Shown here: positions 37,096 to 49,229 of the stretch, piece after piece
Layout: each line of letters begins with the position of its first letter
Numbering within the stretch: the first letter of the stretch is position 1
DNA from: Tetradesmus obliquus
Taxonomy: Eukaryota; Chlorophyta; Chlorophyceae; Sphaeropleales; Scenedesmaceae
Length of the DNA stretch: 64,000 bases
Direction of reading: 5' to 3'
NCBI GenBank assembly: GCA_030272155.1
Contig: CP126202.1
Coordinates: forward strand, 2,914,001-2,978,000
Notes under the pieces: generated by a model
Seen by the model: only the letters and a program-made list of their open reading frames with translations
What the model was told of the DNA's origin: nothing
Databases searched by the model: none
Translations under genes and position numbers: made by a program

Positions 37096-37832
37096 CAGGT
37101 GCAGCAGTGCATGGCAGCATTTCGTGGCTGAGAAGCAACAGTAGCCAAGATGGAGGAGACTGTGCACTGTTGCAGTCTGCTCCATGTTGTTAAGGCGTTT
37201 GCTGAGACTCGAACTGCTTATGCAAGCAGCTAACACGTCACTGCAAGCCAGTGCAGCAGCAATACAACTGTACATTGCTGCATAACAAAAGCTGAGCCAT
37301 CATATCTCAAGTGTGCCACTTGGCACAAGTGCAGCTACACACAGCGCTGTTTGCCACAACTGCTGCTGTTGCCTACACCTGTTGGTTACCTTGTTGTCAC
37401 TGCTGCCTGTGCCGGCAACCATGCTGCTGCCTCGCAGTGTGCCTGCTGCGGACACAGCCAGCGTCACCATCTGCCCTGACGCGCTCAAGCAGCAGTCGCA
37501 CACCGAGAGCAGCACAGACCACATGCCACCAGCAGCAGCACCACCAGCAGGAACCTGCATCAGCATCGCTATTGCAGATGCAGCAGCAGACAGCAGCTCC
37601 GACACTGCAGCAGCAGCAAGCAGTGACAGCAACGGCACGCCTACAGCAGCATTCAGCAGCAGCGCAGATGCCGCCAAAGCAGCAGGCACAGCAGCATTCA
37701 GCAGCACCGGCAGCAAGTTTCGCACCACACACTCGACAGTCGTTTTTTATGACATCAACCTGCGTATGTGGTGCAGCAGAAGCAGCAATCAGGCAGTTCA
37801 AAGGATGGAGCATTGGAGCAAGTGTACGGCCT

Positions 37833-37882
<50 letters not shown>

Positions 37883-40800
37883 GTCCAAACAACAGCGGCA
37901 GCAAAAGCGGCAACCAGCAACAGCAACACCAGCAAGGTGGATTGAACCCTGGCAACTTCCTTGTGCATGTGCTATGTGTGCCTTGTCTCACGTGTAAAAT
38001 CGTGTTGCCTTCGTTTTGCCTGCATGTACAGAACCGCCAACAAACTGCGTGTGCAATCGCTGACCATTCTTGTTCTTGCTTGCTTACATCACACTGCTTG
38101 CAAACACTATGGAGCAACGCACTCTCTCCTCCTTTTACATGGCGCCGATGGCGATAACGTGATGTTTCAAAGGAAGCAGTTGGCAGTCCAAAGTAGTTGT
38201 ATTGGCTGGGGTCAGTAGAGCAAGCAGCGGAGGCGTGTGGCAAACTGTGGAAAAGTTGCATCAGTGTTGTAGGACAGTACAGCGGTTGGACGTTGCTCTG
38301 AGAGATAGTTGTAGGGCGTGTGCAGCAGTTGTGCAGCCCGTACAGCAGCAGTAGACGTAGTAAAGCAATATGTGGGCGGTTACACTTGTGACGTACTTTC
38401 CTGCAAGCCACCTTGAGTCCTGACGTGAGCAGCGTCCCCGAATCTAGGCATCTGGGCTGGTGCCGATCAACTTGAAAGTAACCTGCACATGCCATGTGAA
38501 ACACCAAGCCTGCATGCAGCAGTGTGAAACCCTCCTGACAGACAACAGCACCTCGTGCGCATTAGCACAAGGGCTAGCTGCACCATACACGAAAGAACGC
38601 ACAATGTTATGCATGTAACAAGTGCTGGAATCAATTCAGCATGCAGTGGCCTGTAGCTCCCACACCCTTGGTGATCAGGAAAGCATATGTGGAAATCCAA
38701 GCATGCCAGCAATGCAGCAGCATTGAAACCATCCAAAAGAAACTACAGACATGGCACACGATCTGGGCCATCAAAGAACGACAACGAGTTGCAAAACCAC
38801 ACACAAATTACACACCCTCGCATGCAGCTCAGTGCATGTGAGTCAAGCCAATAACAGAAACCTTAAGCACCAAAAAAATGCTGTGGGCAACAGCGGCTGG
38901 AAAAAGTTGATAAAAACCAAACGTTGAAAGTCCAGACGACAGTCCCACGCAGACCAGTGAGTCAGCCCGATCAAAGGCACGCCTTCAGACCCACGTGGGT
39001 CTGTGCACTGTGCACAGTGCTGGCTTGAACCCTGTAGCAAAGGCACGCTCAGTTCACCAGCAAGCAGCCAGCTCAGCAAAAAACAATCTGCTGTGCTGCC
39101 AGCCAGTATCACACTCACAGCAAAAAAAACAGCAGAATGGACTGTTGTGCATTGCAAGTACCGAGCAAGGGCGGTGTTGAAACCTCCGCTTGCTCATTTG
39201 CAGGACAGCAGCAATCAGCCACTGGACCGATTTGAAAAAAGGGATCTGACATAGTGCAAAAGTCGGTTCTAGCGCCCAGCAGCAAGTACGGAGCACAGTG
39301 TGGGTATCACCACATGCCTAGCATAATGGGATCAACACAAAGAGTGCCCCAAACCACCGAAGTGGCACAAGTGCACTGCCTACAGCTGGCACGCAGCGAT
39401 CACCTGAACGCCCATGCCTGGACAACTCATCACAGCATTTTGGCGCAAGCAGTCACTGGTTTGTCACAGCGACGATCCAGTCATTAGAGAAACCAGTCCC
39501 ATGCCGATTGAAGAAGACCTTCAGATTCAGTCAAGGTGACACACGCAAAACGAACACTAGACCAAATTCATCCCCTGCTGCAGGCGTAGCTGCCAAGTAA
39601 CATGTGATACTACAATATCATCAAAAATGAACAAGCTGAGTCAAACTGCTGACATTTCAACACAACATAGCCTCCCAGCAAGTAACAAAGCTGACAGGCA
39701 AGCTCAGATGCCTGGAGAGTCACTCATCAAGGAACAGTGCCAAGCAAATCCTTCACACAAAGCAACACCACGCACCGTGCATACTAGAAATGCACAATAT
39801 GCTGTGGAATACACCCAAGACAATGCCGCCAGACCCCCACTCCTTGCATACCTGCTGCAGCTGATTGGCCTATAGCAAATCTGCCTGAAACTACGCCAGG
39901 AAGTGTCACGCACGCACGCAAGCCCCAGCTCGCGGCAAAGCCAGATACGCCAGTTCCTGCTGATCACCAGGTAAGTCAACACAGAGGACTGCGACGTATT
40001 GCGCAACAAACCACCAAGCACATGCCATTCTGCATGTACTCAGTCGCCAAACAAACGCCCCTGCATGTGTGCCGCAGAAAGCCACGAACACACAGTGCGC
40101 AATGATAACAGATTGCAAGCCTTGGAGCCCTGCTGTCTGTGTTCAGCCACCATCCTTCAAGCTGCTGCTGCAAAGGCAAAGATGCCCACCCTCCACCTGC
40201 CAGCCAGCAAAGGGCACTTGTTGTCACAAGCTGCCGACCAAGCAGCCGACCATTTGCCTTATACACAGATGAACTGCTTTGAATCCACGGACCACAGTGG
40301 ACGCCGGAACATCTTTGACAATGATCTTCCTTGTCTCTGTGACATGTCCAGTCTAATTGCAAAGGCTGCACAAGACATTTGGCTGCACAGAGCAGCACGG
40401 TAAACGCAATCCTGCCCAAGCACATGCTTTGGGGGCAGAGTCATGCACACACGCGACAGTTGCAAAAATGGTCATCATACCCATCATCATACCATAACAG
40501 CAGATTGACTGCCAAACGAAGCAAGGCCCTGCAGCAACCTGGCATGAAAAATGCTTGTGCTTCCTGTGCTTGGATACAGAAGTGCACAAAAAGGAAAAAA
40601 AGCATGCAGCTACAGCCGGCATGTTGTGGAGGTGACATGCTAACAGCGCATGCTTCACAATATGCCAAGTGCAGCCTCGGTTGTTGAAACATGCTGTGCC
40701 TATTTTCATTGAACAGCATAGCCGTGCCGGAGCCATGCCCAAGGGGATTAGGCCTGGCGATTGCTGTATGCAATTAAACCAGGTTCGGCAGTTGCTGCTC

Positions 40801-41635
40801 AGCACTGCAGCTACTGCAGCACAGCCCGCCACTGCCTGTTGCTGCTCGCAACAGACAGCAGCACATGCTGCATGCAGCCAATGAATTGCAGCTGCAATGC
40901 AGCGCACGCCATGCTGCCGTCCTATGTGCTAGGTAAGCCGCTCATTTGCCAGCTTCATAGTGCATGTGCGCTCCGCAAACTCTGTTGCTGTCTGCAACAC
41001 ACTGCTGTCTGCAACGCGCTGCACAAAGAGAGGCTTTCCCGCTGTTGCACAACGCATGCCATGCAAAAACCACCGCTCCTGGGAAAGTACACGCATCCCT
41101 GGCTCGCCCCCAAAGTGCAAGCATCCTCAACATGCATATACCACACCCACCTATAAGTATCAGTGACCTAAACAGTGCACAGAAGCACACCCAAAGCATG
41201 CTCGTGAAGAACCACTCGCTGCGCCACTGCTTCAGCAGCATAGCAGAAACACTGCGCAACACGGCACATGCAAAGCAACCAGCAACATTTTCCTGCAAGC
41301 ACATCAGCATCTCCAGTGGAGCAGCAACACGCAAGCAGCACAATTCATCAGCCCTGGCTGCAGCAGCAACGTCACCATCACCCACATCCCCACACACAGA
41401 GCAGCAGCACAGGACCAGAACCAGCACAGCACGCGCTGGCATCAGCTTGCGCACCTGCACCACACAGCACACAGCATTGCCAAGTTGCCGTTACCTCATT
41501 GCACCAAAATAACTATCCAAGCACAAGCACATGCACAAACACTGATCCCGCAAACCTGCCAGTCGGCAGCGATAGCTGCTTCATATGCTATGCGCACAAA
41601 CAGCTCAAACATGGTCTTAACATTGACAAAGCTTG
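37096..41635. other. Gene desert with a Q-rich open stretch
   Basis: At 37311-37997 the plus strand has an open frame rich in Gln, with (CAG)n at 37833-37885. Two other frames, including one on the minus strand, are also open there, so coding cannot be assigned. From about 38200 to 41600 no coherent exons or family motifs were seen on either strand; the last part is the 3' flank of paralogue C. Confidence 0.4.
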
Positions 41636-44600
41636 CTACTGCTGCTGCTGGAGCAGCTGCCGTTGCTGCCTCCGCGCCATAGCTGCGATAAACCGCCGCC
41701 TCATGTGCAGGTCAAAACCCCAACAGATGCCCACACTCATTCCTGCAGCTACCACCATGCGCGCAACAGCAGCCCACACCCCAAACACCTGCACAAACAC
41801 CCACGCCGTCAGCGCAGCATCAATGAGCGTGTACACCAGGTATGGCCGCAGCCGCATGTGCTGCAGGAAAGGCCGCAGCATGCCAGTCTGCAGCTCGCCC
41901 CGGCTGGCCCAGTAGGCACGGTATGCTCTGTTGGGCAGCAGTAGTGCCGGGCTGCCTTGTGACAGCGCTGGCAGGGACATCAGCAGAGTGATGAGGGCCA
42001 TGCATGGCGCGATCAGCAGCAGCCACGTCTCGCGGTGCCTGCAGCAGCATGACGAGCGCAAGCAGGTGCAGCAGAGGAACCTGTCGGAAGTACTCCAGAA
42101 ACAGATTGACCAGAGGGTTGCCCAAGCATTGACTAGGAGAGCAACCAGCACTTCCACAGGAAGCAGAAATTGCATAGCAGGGATTGCAGGAAAGAACTAG
42201 CAAATCACGGATATTCAACAAGCTCTTAACCACACGAGCATGCATGCGATGATGAAGTTAGCAGACACAAGCAGAGGCCCAGCAAGCGCTTCTCCCAGCC
42301 TCGCAGGACCGCACACAAGTGCTGCATCCACCGCTGCAACACCACGCACCTGAGGAACTGCCGCCTGAAGCCGAGCACCAGTGGGGCATGTGGCAGCACC
42401 TTGACCAAGATGATGCAGAAGTAGAACAGTGCCGATGGCTCCTGCAGCAGCCTCCTTAGAACCACTGCAAGGTACAGCAGGCCAAACAGTGCTGCACCAT
42501 AGTCCAGGTGCAGCAGGCTGGCGTGCTTCCAGGACACGTAGCTGCGGCAGGCGGCAGGGAGCAGAGCGGCAAGGACAGGCACAGGAGGAAACGCGAGAAG
42601 ATCAGCAGGTTGCAGAACAGGATGGAACAGGATGTGACAGGATCAGGTGGTGCCACACGCTGTTGTGGAGTTTCCAGGAGAGGGGAGGTGCCTGCATGCC
42701 GCTTAACGCAGCACAAGCAGCGGGGTTTGCATGCCGGGCCAATCAACATGCCCAACGCCAGGGATATGCAGAAAAGTGCACTGCACGATCGTAGCAACTT
42801 GCAGGAATGTGCACACCCAGTGCCGCGGCAACATGCAAGCAAGCACACTATCAGTAGCACAGCAACTTGCAGGAGCGTGCGCTGTCAGTGTCGCAGCAAC
42901 TTGAAGGAAAGCAACTATTAGTAGCGCAGCAACTTGCAGGAGCATGCTTGTGAACAGCAACACGTGCCCAATTGACTGCTGACCTCTGCTCTGCTGCTCC
43001 CTCAAACTGCACCAGTGGTGAGTACCAGGGCACGCCAGCAGCCGGTGCAGCAGCCACAGCTTTGCTGTTGTCGAGGCCTGCACCTGCACCCCGCGCTGCT
43101 GCAGCGGCCGCAGATCCTGCAGGCTTCTCACAGGCGGCTCCTTGCGCAGTGTCACCTGTTTTCGACTGTGATTTGCCTGCTTGTGGGGCGTCCGCTGTTG
43201 CTGCAGGGGTTTCGTCTGCTGCAGCTGCAGCAGCAGCTGCCTTGCTCTGTGCAGCTGTACCATCCTCGCTGGCTGCAGCCATGGGCTGGCTGTGGGCTGT
43301 GCCGCCGCCGCCGCTGCTGCTGCTGCAGCAGCTGCTGCGCTCACGCTGCTGCTTGCCAGCTGCATCTGCAACTGCAGAAGCCTCTGCTGCCAACACTGCT
43401 GCGGCTGGTGCTGCTGGTGGCACAACTGGCTCTTCCAGCTGCTGCTGCTGCTGTCGCCGCTCCACGGGATCTTGCGCTGCAGCTTTCCGCTGTTGCTCCT
43501 GCTGCTCTATATCCTCGTCCTGCACAGGCGCCGGTAACCGCAGCGGTGCTGGTGCGGCTGCCATGAGGTGATGCAGCCTGGCCAGCTGCTGCTGCTGCCA
43601 CTGCAGCAGCAGCTGAGGCGGCAGGCACATCAGCAGCAGCCGCAGCATGTTGTGCAGCCCTTGCGACGCCAGGAACGGCAGCAGCAGCGGGAACAGCACG
43701 GTATTGGCCAGCTGTGCAAGTGCAGCAGCAGGTGATGCTGCTTCCGCTGCCTCTGCTGCTGCTGTTGTGCCTTGTGCACTTGCACCTGCAGGCGTGATGA
43801 GCACGCCTGGTTCTGCTGCTGCTTCTGCTGCTGCTGATAGCTGCACGAGTGTGCAAACGTCATTAGCCATCTGATGGTAGTGCTGCCATGCTGCCTGTTC
43901 AACCGCCATGCTTGATCGAGCGAGCTCCGCAGCACTCTGCTGCTGCAGATCATACCCCCGCTGCTGCAACTGCATCTGCTGCGCTGCCTGCACCTCCTGC
44001 CGCATGGCTGGCAGCAGCAGCTGCTGCACCTCCTGCTGAGCGACAGCAGGCATCACCAGCAGCGGCACGTCAGCAACCACTAGGGCTGCTGCTTGTGCAT
44101 GTTGCACTGCTGGTCCGCTGCCACTGCTGCTGCTGCTGCTGCGGCCGCTGCCGGTGTCGTGTGCTGCCACCAGTAGCACCAGGTGCATGCAATCCAGCAA
44201 CCTGTCAGTCGGCGGACTTGGCAGCGTAACATGGAGGTTCATGGCGACAGCGCAAGTGCCATCACCGTTACCCCTGGCCGCTGCTGCTGCTTGCAGGTCT
44301 CCCAGCTGCCCCTGCTGCTGCAGCAGCTGCAGCAAGCTGGTCGGCTGCCGGTGCAGCAGCTGCATCTGCCTGCTGAGCACCAACACCTGCAGCTGGGCTT
44401 GCGCAAGCGGCATGGGCAGCGCTTGGGTAGCAAGCATCTGTCCTGCAGGTGCGGCTGCGCCTGACTGACTGCTGCTTGCAGGACAAGCTGCACTGCCTCC
44501 TGCTGCAGCTTCACTGTGTGATCTGTCTGCTGGTAAACTGGCAATCAACGTAGCCTCCAGCTGAAGCAACACTTCGTGCTGTGCCTCCAGCTGCTGCATG

Positions 44601-44806
44601 GGAAGCACAGCTACAAGATGCACTGCTTGCTGCTGCTGTGGCGTGTGTGCATGAGTTTTGAGCGCAGCTGGCTGCACAGCCAGGAGCTGAAGGCCGGAGA
44701 GCCATAAGCTGCTGACACCTTGGTCGATTGAGGATTGGCTAGGGCTGCTTTGGGGCGATGCAGCAGCACCCGCCCCGGGCTGCGGTGAATCACGTCGGTG
44801 AATCAT
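41636..44806 (-). CDS. Multi-pass membrane protein, unrecognised family, paralogue C
   Basis: Minus-strand exons 44806-42984, 42541-42350 and 42038-41636 join in phase to 805 residues. It shares LWLSGLQLLAVQPAALK, DVPLLVMPAVAQQEVQQLLL, FLASQGLHNMLRLLLMCLPP, YVSWKHASLLHLDYGAALFG and LLPNRAYRAYWASRGELQTG with A and B. The acceptor of exon 3 is intact (CTGCAG), as in A. The donor of exon 1 is GTCAGC, weaker than in A and B, and should be checked. The C-terminal coding piece ends in a short Gln run, like B. Exon 3 of C is nearly identical to A over the LQTGMLRPFLQHMRLRPYLV stretch, even at the DNA level, while other parts have diverged, which suggests gene conversion. Confidence 0.75.
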
Positions 44807-46707
44807 CCATGCAAGGCACCCCCGCAGCTATAAAAAGGGCATATTGCAGGCTATGATGTATTCTGAAACAGTGCAGGACTAAAATCGATGCAAGCCCAGG
44901 TTGTGTTGTCGACAAGATAGAGCGGGCTTTATGTATCTGACGCCATGCAATAATGGGACGCTAGCCAGCAGCCAACAGAATGAACTGCGGCGCTTTCAGG
45001 ACGGACTGACGTGCGCGCACGCCGCGGCAGCTGGCAGTGCCAAGGTTTAGCAGAGAAAAGTCGCAACCTTACACCACACTAGAACGATGGCAGCCACGTC
45101 TAATGTCAACAACACAGCAAATGTTCAATAAAACCTCTCGCAAGCTGCAGCTGCCGTCCATCCGGTGCAGCATGCCAGAGGTGACTACCTGCACATGCAT
45201 GCCTTTGGGTCCCCCCAAGGGTCCACCCCTGCTCCCCGTATCGTCGTCATGGTTTTATAGGATTACACCCGAAGAAAACGTTAATGCTGCAGACCTCAGC
45301 AATGCCCACGATCAATGGGCTACTCAAGCTTCAAACAGTCATCTAGTCTGTGCTGTGCGGTGTACTGCATGGATAGCATCCGCTATGGCACGCGACATAC
45401 TGCACGCTGCCGCAGCGGCTGGGTGATTGGGCCACAGCATACCATGCATGATTGATAGAGCACAACTGCAGTGCACTGGCATACCAAAGAGTGGGACGTT
45501 GTCAAGGTACTTCGGACCGCAAGAAGAGCACGTGCATGCGTGTAGACAGCCCGAGTCAACCATGCAAACCAGCACCTGCCAGGAGCAGTGCAGCGCTGCA
45601 CTTGTTGGACCAGCTGCAAATGACTAAAGTCCACAATCCATGCATCGCGCTTTCATCATCATCATGTTACCCATCAAGCCATAGCATCAACGCCATCAGC
45701 CCCGCGCCCCAATGAAGCGGCAACAGAAGGGAGCACTACACCATCATGTTTGCAAGCATTACGCGCCCCAATGGAGCGGATGAATGCATCGCGCTTTCTA
45801 GCAATATATATGTGTGTGTCAGGTGGTGACCATGAAACATGTGGCGAGGGGAAACACCGCAGCAGCAAATACCAAGAACCTGAAAATAATACCCCGCTCA
45901 CTGGCTGGTGACTATGGACTTGATTCAAATGAACGGGCAAGACCTACAAAATTTGTACAGCATCAATAGGCAACCACCACATGCCTTTAAATGTTCCCAA
46001 ACAAGCTCACATCTAAAATGCTGATCAATGCCACTTCACAGGCTGCTGAGAATCACGTAGTTGTATCAAGACAGGCCCGTCTTGTGCAAGGTGCGCCGCA
46101 TAAACATACATCTGCTCAGCACTAGCATGTCTATTGGCTGCTGCAGTATGCATCAGCACATGTTGTGCCTGACTGTGGCCACATGACAAGCTTTCTGTCC
46201 TGCATTTTGCCACGGAGCAAGCTGCAGCACTTTTAGGTTGCCACGGGGCAAGAGCTGTGCGTATGTGTGAGCTACTGCTACCAAAAAGACACTGAGGCTG
46301 CAAAGCATGCCATACAACGGCTGAAGGCTTCAAGCCCAAATCAGGCTTGCATTATGCCTGCTGTCTGCAGCAAGACCGGCTTTGGATTATGCACATGCAC
46401 CTTGACAATATCCACAAACCACATGGCATTTGCATAGCGCTTCTTCATATCTGCGCCGCTGGGTATGAAACAGCACAGCCTGCCTCACACTGCCGCTGAA
46501 AAACTTGCTGGTCACACAGCTGCATCAATGAATAGGCAGTGGCAGCTGGCTGCAGCTGCTCCCTGGCCCCACTAGGGGCTTCCCACCACTCCTCCACAAC
46601 ATGTGCAGCAAGCCCCGTGACCGACAAAGGTCCTAATCACCACCTGCTCATGCCTGGCACACAAGCAGCGTGACACCACCTGCGCCACTCCACACAGCAC
46701 CCACAGC
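44807..46707. other. Intergenic region, no supported gene
   Basis: About 1.9 kb holding the promoter of paralogue C and the 3' flank of the thrombospondin-repeat gene. A 129-residue frame at 45037-45426 (+) has no resemblance to any family and is not called. The second copy of the dispersed repeat lies at 45653-45764. Confidence 0.45.
45653..45764 (-). repeat. Dispersed repeat, copy 2, flanked by short direct repeats
   Basis: Inverse-orientation partner of 8041-8160. It is bracketed by near-identical ATGCATCGCGCTTTC at about 45640-45654 and 45784-45798, which may be a target-site duplication or a local tandem duplication. GCGCCCCAATG-AGCGG occurs twice, once inside and once beside it. Confidence 0.8.
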
Positions 46708-49197
46708 TTAGGGTGCATAATAACTTTCCACCTGGTTCTTCAGCTGCTCTTCATATTCCTGCATCAGGTACCGTGTGCGCCGCTTCCACACCACCCACGC
46801 TGCCCCCGCCACCACCAGCATACTGCCGACCATCACCACTGTAACTGCCGCCTGTCCACCGGTCATGGATCTATGCCTCGACAGCTGCGCAAGCAGCGAT
46901 TTGCTGGTGGTCAGGTTGCTGCTGAGGCTGCGCTGTGGCGCCAGCAGGTGCACCGCTACACAGAAGCCATTGATTGACTTGTAGTTCAGTGCGCAGGACG
47001 AGCAGTCGGCACCAGTGTAGCCTGTGGTACAGGAGCAGGAGCCCAGTGAGTTGAAGCACACGCCCCTGCTGTTGCAGGGCGCCTGGGAGCCGTTGACTGC
47101 CGGGCAGGAGAGGAAGGGCAGTGCGCAGTCCGCCTGGCAGCTGTTGGGGTTTGACCATGATGGCCGCTCGTTGACCTGCATGGACACAACAACGTACGAA
47201 TGTTGGTGCACAGCAGATTGCATGAAAGTGGCCAGCAAGGAACCCAGCGACTTGCTGTAGAGCAGTGCATCAGAAAGGTGCATCAGGATGCATCCTTCAC
47301 CCAACAACAGTCATTGTGCTAGTCAGTCAACCTGCCCGCGCTGACTCACCTGGCAGATGCCATCCCCACATGTGCCAGACCGCACCACTGACGCCACCTC
47401 GCGCACTGTCAGCTTGCTGCTGCTGCCAGGCACAGGCACAGGCATGTCCACCATGCGGTGCATTGCCAGCAGCACAATGCCGGTGTCAGGCCCGGTTGCT
47501 GTTGCTCCGGAGTGCATCACGACGCCGATCATCACACTGTTGCTGCTTGTGACTGGCACAGTCATGGCAGCATTGCCACTGCTGCGGCTTGCCTGCCCGC
47601 TGCCGGGTAGACGGTTGGTGGTGTTGCTGTTGCCTGCAACACCATTGACTAGCTGCTTGATGCCGCCCATACTGGCAGCCAAGATGCGTGCTGCCATGCC
47701 TTCCACTGCAAACAGGTTGCTGCTGCTGCTGCTGCTGCCCGCTGACCTGTTGGCCACCTGCAGCATGCTAGCCTGCAGCACTGGCAGGCCCAGCGCTTGC
47801 TGCTGCTCCTCTGCTGGCAGGGTGTCAAGCTGCACGGGCTGCTGGCCCTGCACTGGCTGCACAATGTTATTGCTGGCTGTGACGTGCCCTGCTGTGAGCG
47901 AGACAGGTACGGCAGCTGACATGTCTGCAACCTTGGTGCTGACAAAGGGTCCGCTCGCATCACTGCCATCGCTGCTGCTCTTAGTAGCAGGCTGCCAGCC
48001 GCTGTCAGCATCCAGCTGCTGTGGGAAGAAGCCGCCTGGCTTCACAGGTAACACCGCATTGGCCTGCACAGGTGTGCTGGCATTCGCAGCAGCTGCTGGC
48101 TGCGTCCCGGGAGGGCTGTATCCTGACAGCACCACTGACAGCCGCATCTTGTCAAACGGCCTCCCGCTGGCAGCAGCAATTGAAACTGCCACAGCGTCCT
48201 GGATTGCAGCACGCAGCTGCCTGTTTGCGTTGCTGTTGGGGATCAGGTACAGTGCCGCTGATGGTAACGTGGCCACAAGATCGGCCCGCAAGTCGCATGC
48301 ATTCTTGCCGTTGCAGACACCACACTCGTCGATGATGCTGGTACAGCACACGCCTTGCGCGTCCAGTGTGCCGGTGCAGCAAGCACCAAGTGCGTCTATT
48401 GCTTTGCCAGTGCCGTTGCACACGCCGCAGGCATCCACAATGCCACCATCGCAACAGATGCCCTTAGAATCCAATTGGGAGCCTGCAGGCACAAGCAGCA
48501 TACAAATTGAGTCGGTTGTTACACATGATATATAGAAGTACAGCGGAGGATGTTGATACATGTCATCAGCTGCCACCACGTTCGGCAGCAAGCACTGCAT
48601 CGAGAGAGCTAGCATGCTGTCAACAAAACAGCAACATCATACTGCTTGGCCTGCCACTTCAGGTGTTGCAGCCGGCCTCTCACCTCCACAGCAATTGCCA
48701 TCCACGCTGACAGCATAGCTTGAAGGGCAGTTCATCAGCGACTTCAGCAGCGGCGTAGGGTCTTTCAGCAGCCAGTCAGGTAGGCCTTGCCCAGGGCCTA
48801 GCTCCTGCATAAGGACATCCCAGCTGCTGTTCGCAAATGCAGCTGCTGCTGTGGGCACTGGCACTGCATTGACAGCGGGCGCAACCAGCACAGCACCCTG
48901 CGGCCGGGGTGAGGGGGGTGGCGGAGCATTGCCGCCACCCACCGCTGGCATTGAGCTGGTCGGAGAACTGCCTCCGCTGTTGCTGTTGACAACCCCAACA
49001 GCTGTAGCGCCAGCCCCATTCATCGAGTTGGTTGCCATGCCTGAATCGCCAGCGCTGCTTGCAGTGTTTGCACTGCTGCCACCTGCTCCCCCGAGAGCTG
49101 CTGGCAGAGCATTGCCCCCGCTGCTGGCCTGAGCTGTGTGGGCTGTCCATTCGTTGCTGTTTGGTGCCGCTGGTTTTGCGCTGTCTGGCGCTGCTGC

Positions 49198-49229
<32 letters not shown>

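Noticed and set aside
37311-37997. Q-rich plus-strand frame as a gene
   Set aside because: Three frames on both strands are open over the same repeats, no exon continues it and nothing outside the Gln run looks coding.
45037-45426. 129-residue plus-strand frame
   Set aside because: Ordinary composition for non-coding DNA, no motifs, and no matching promoter or neighbour.
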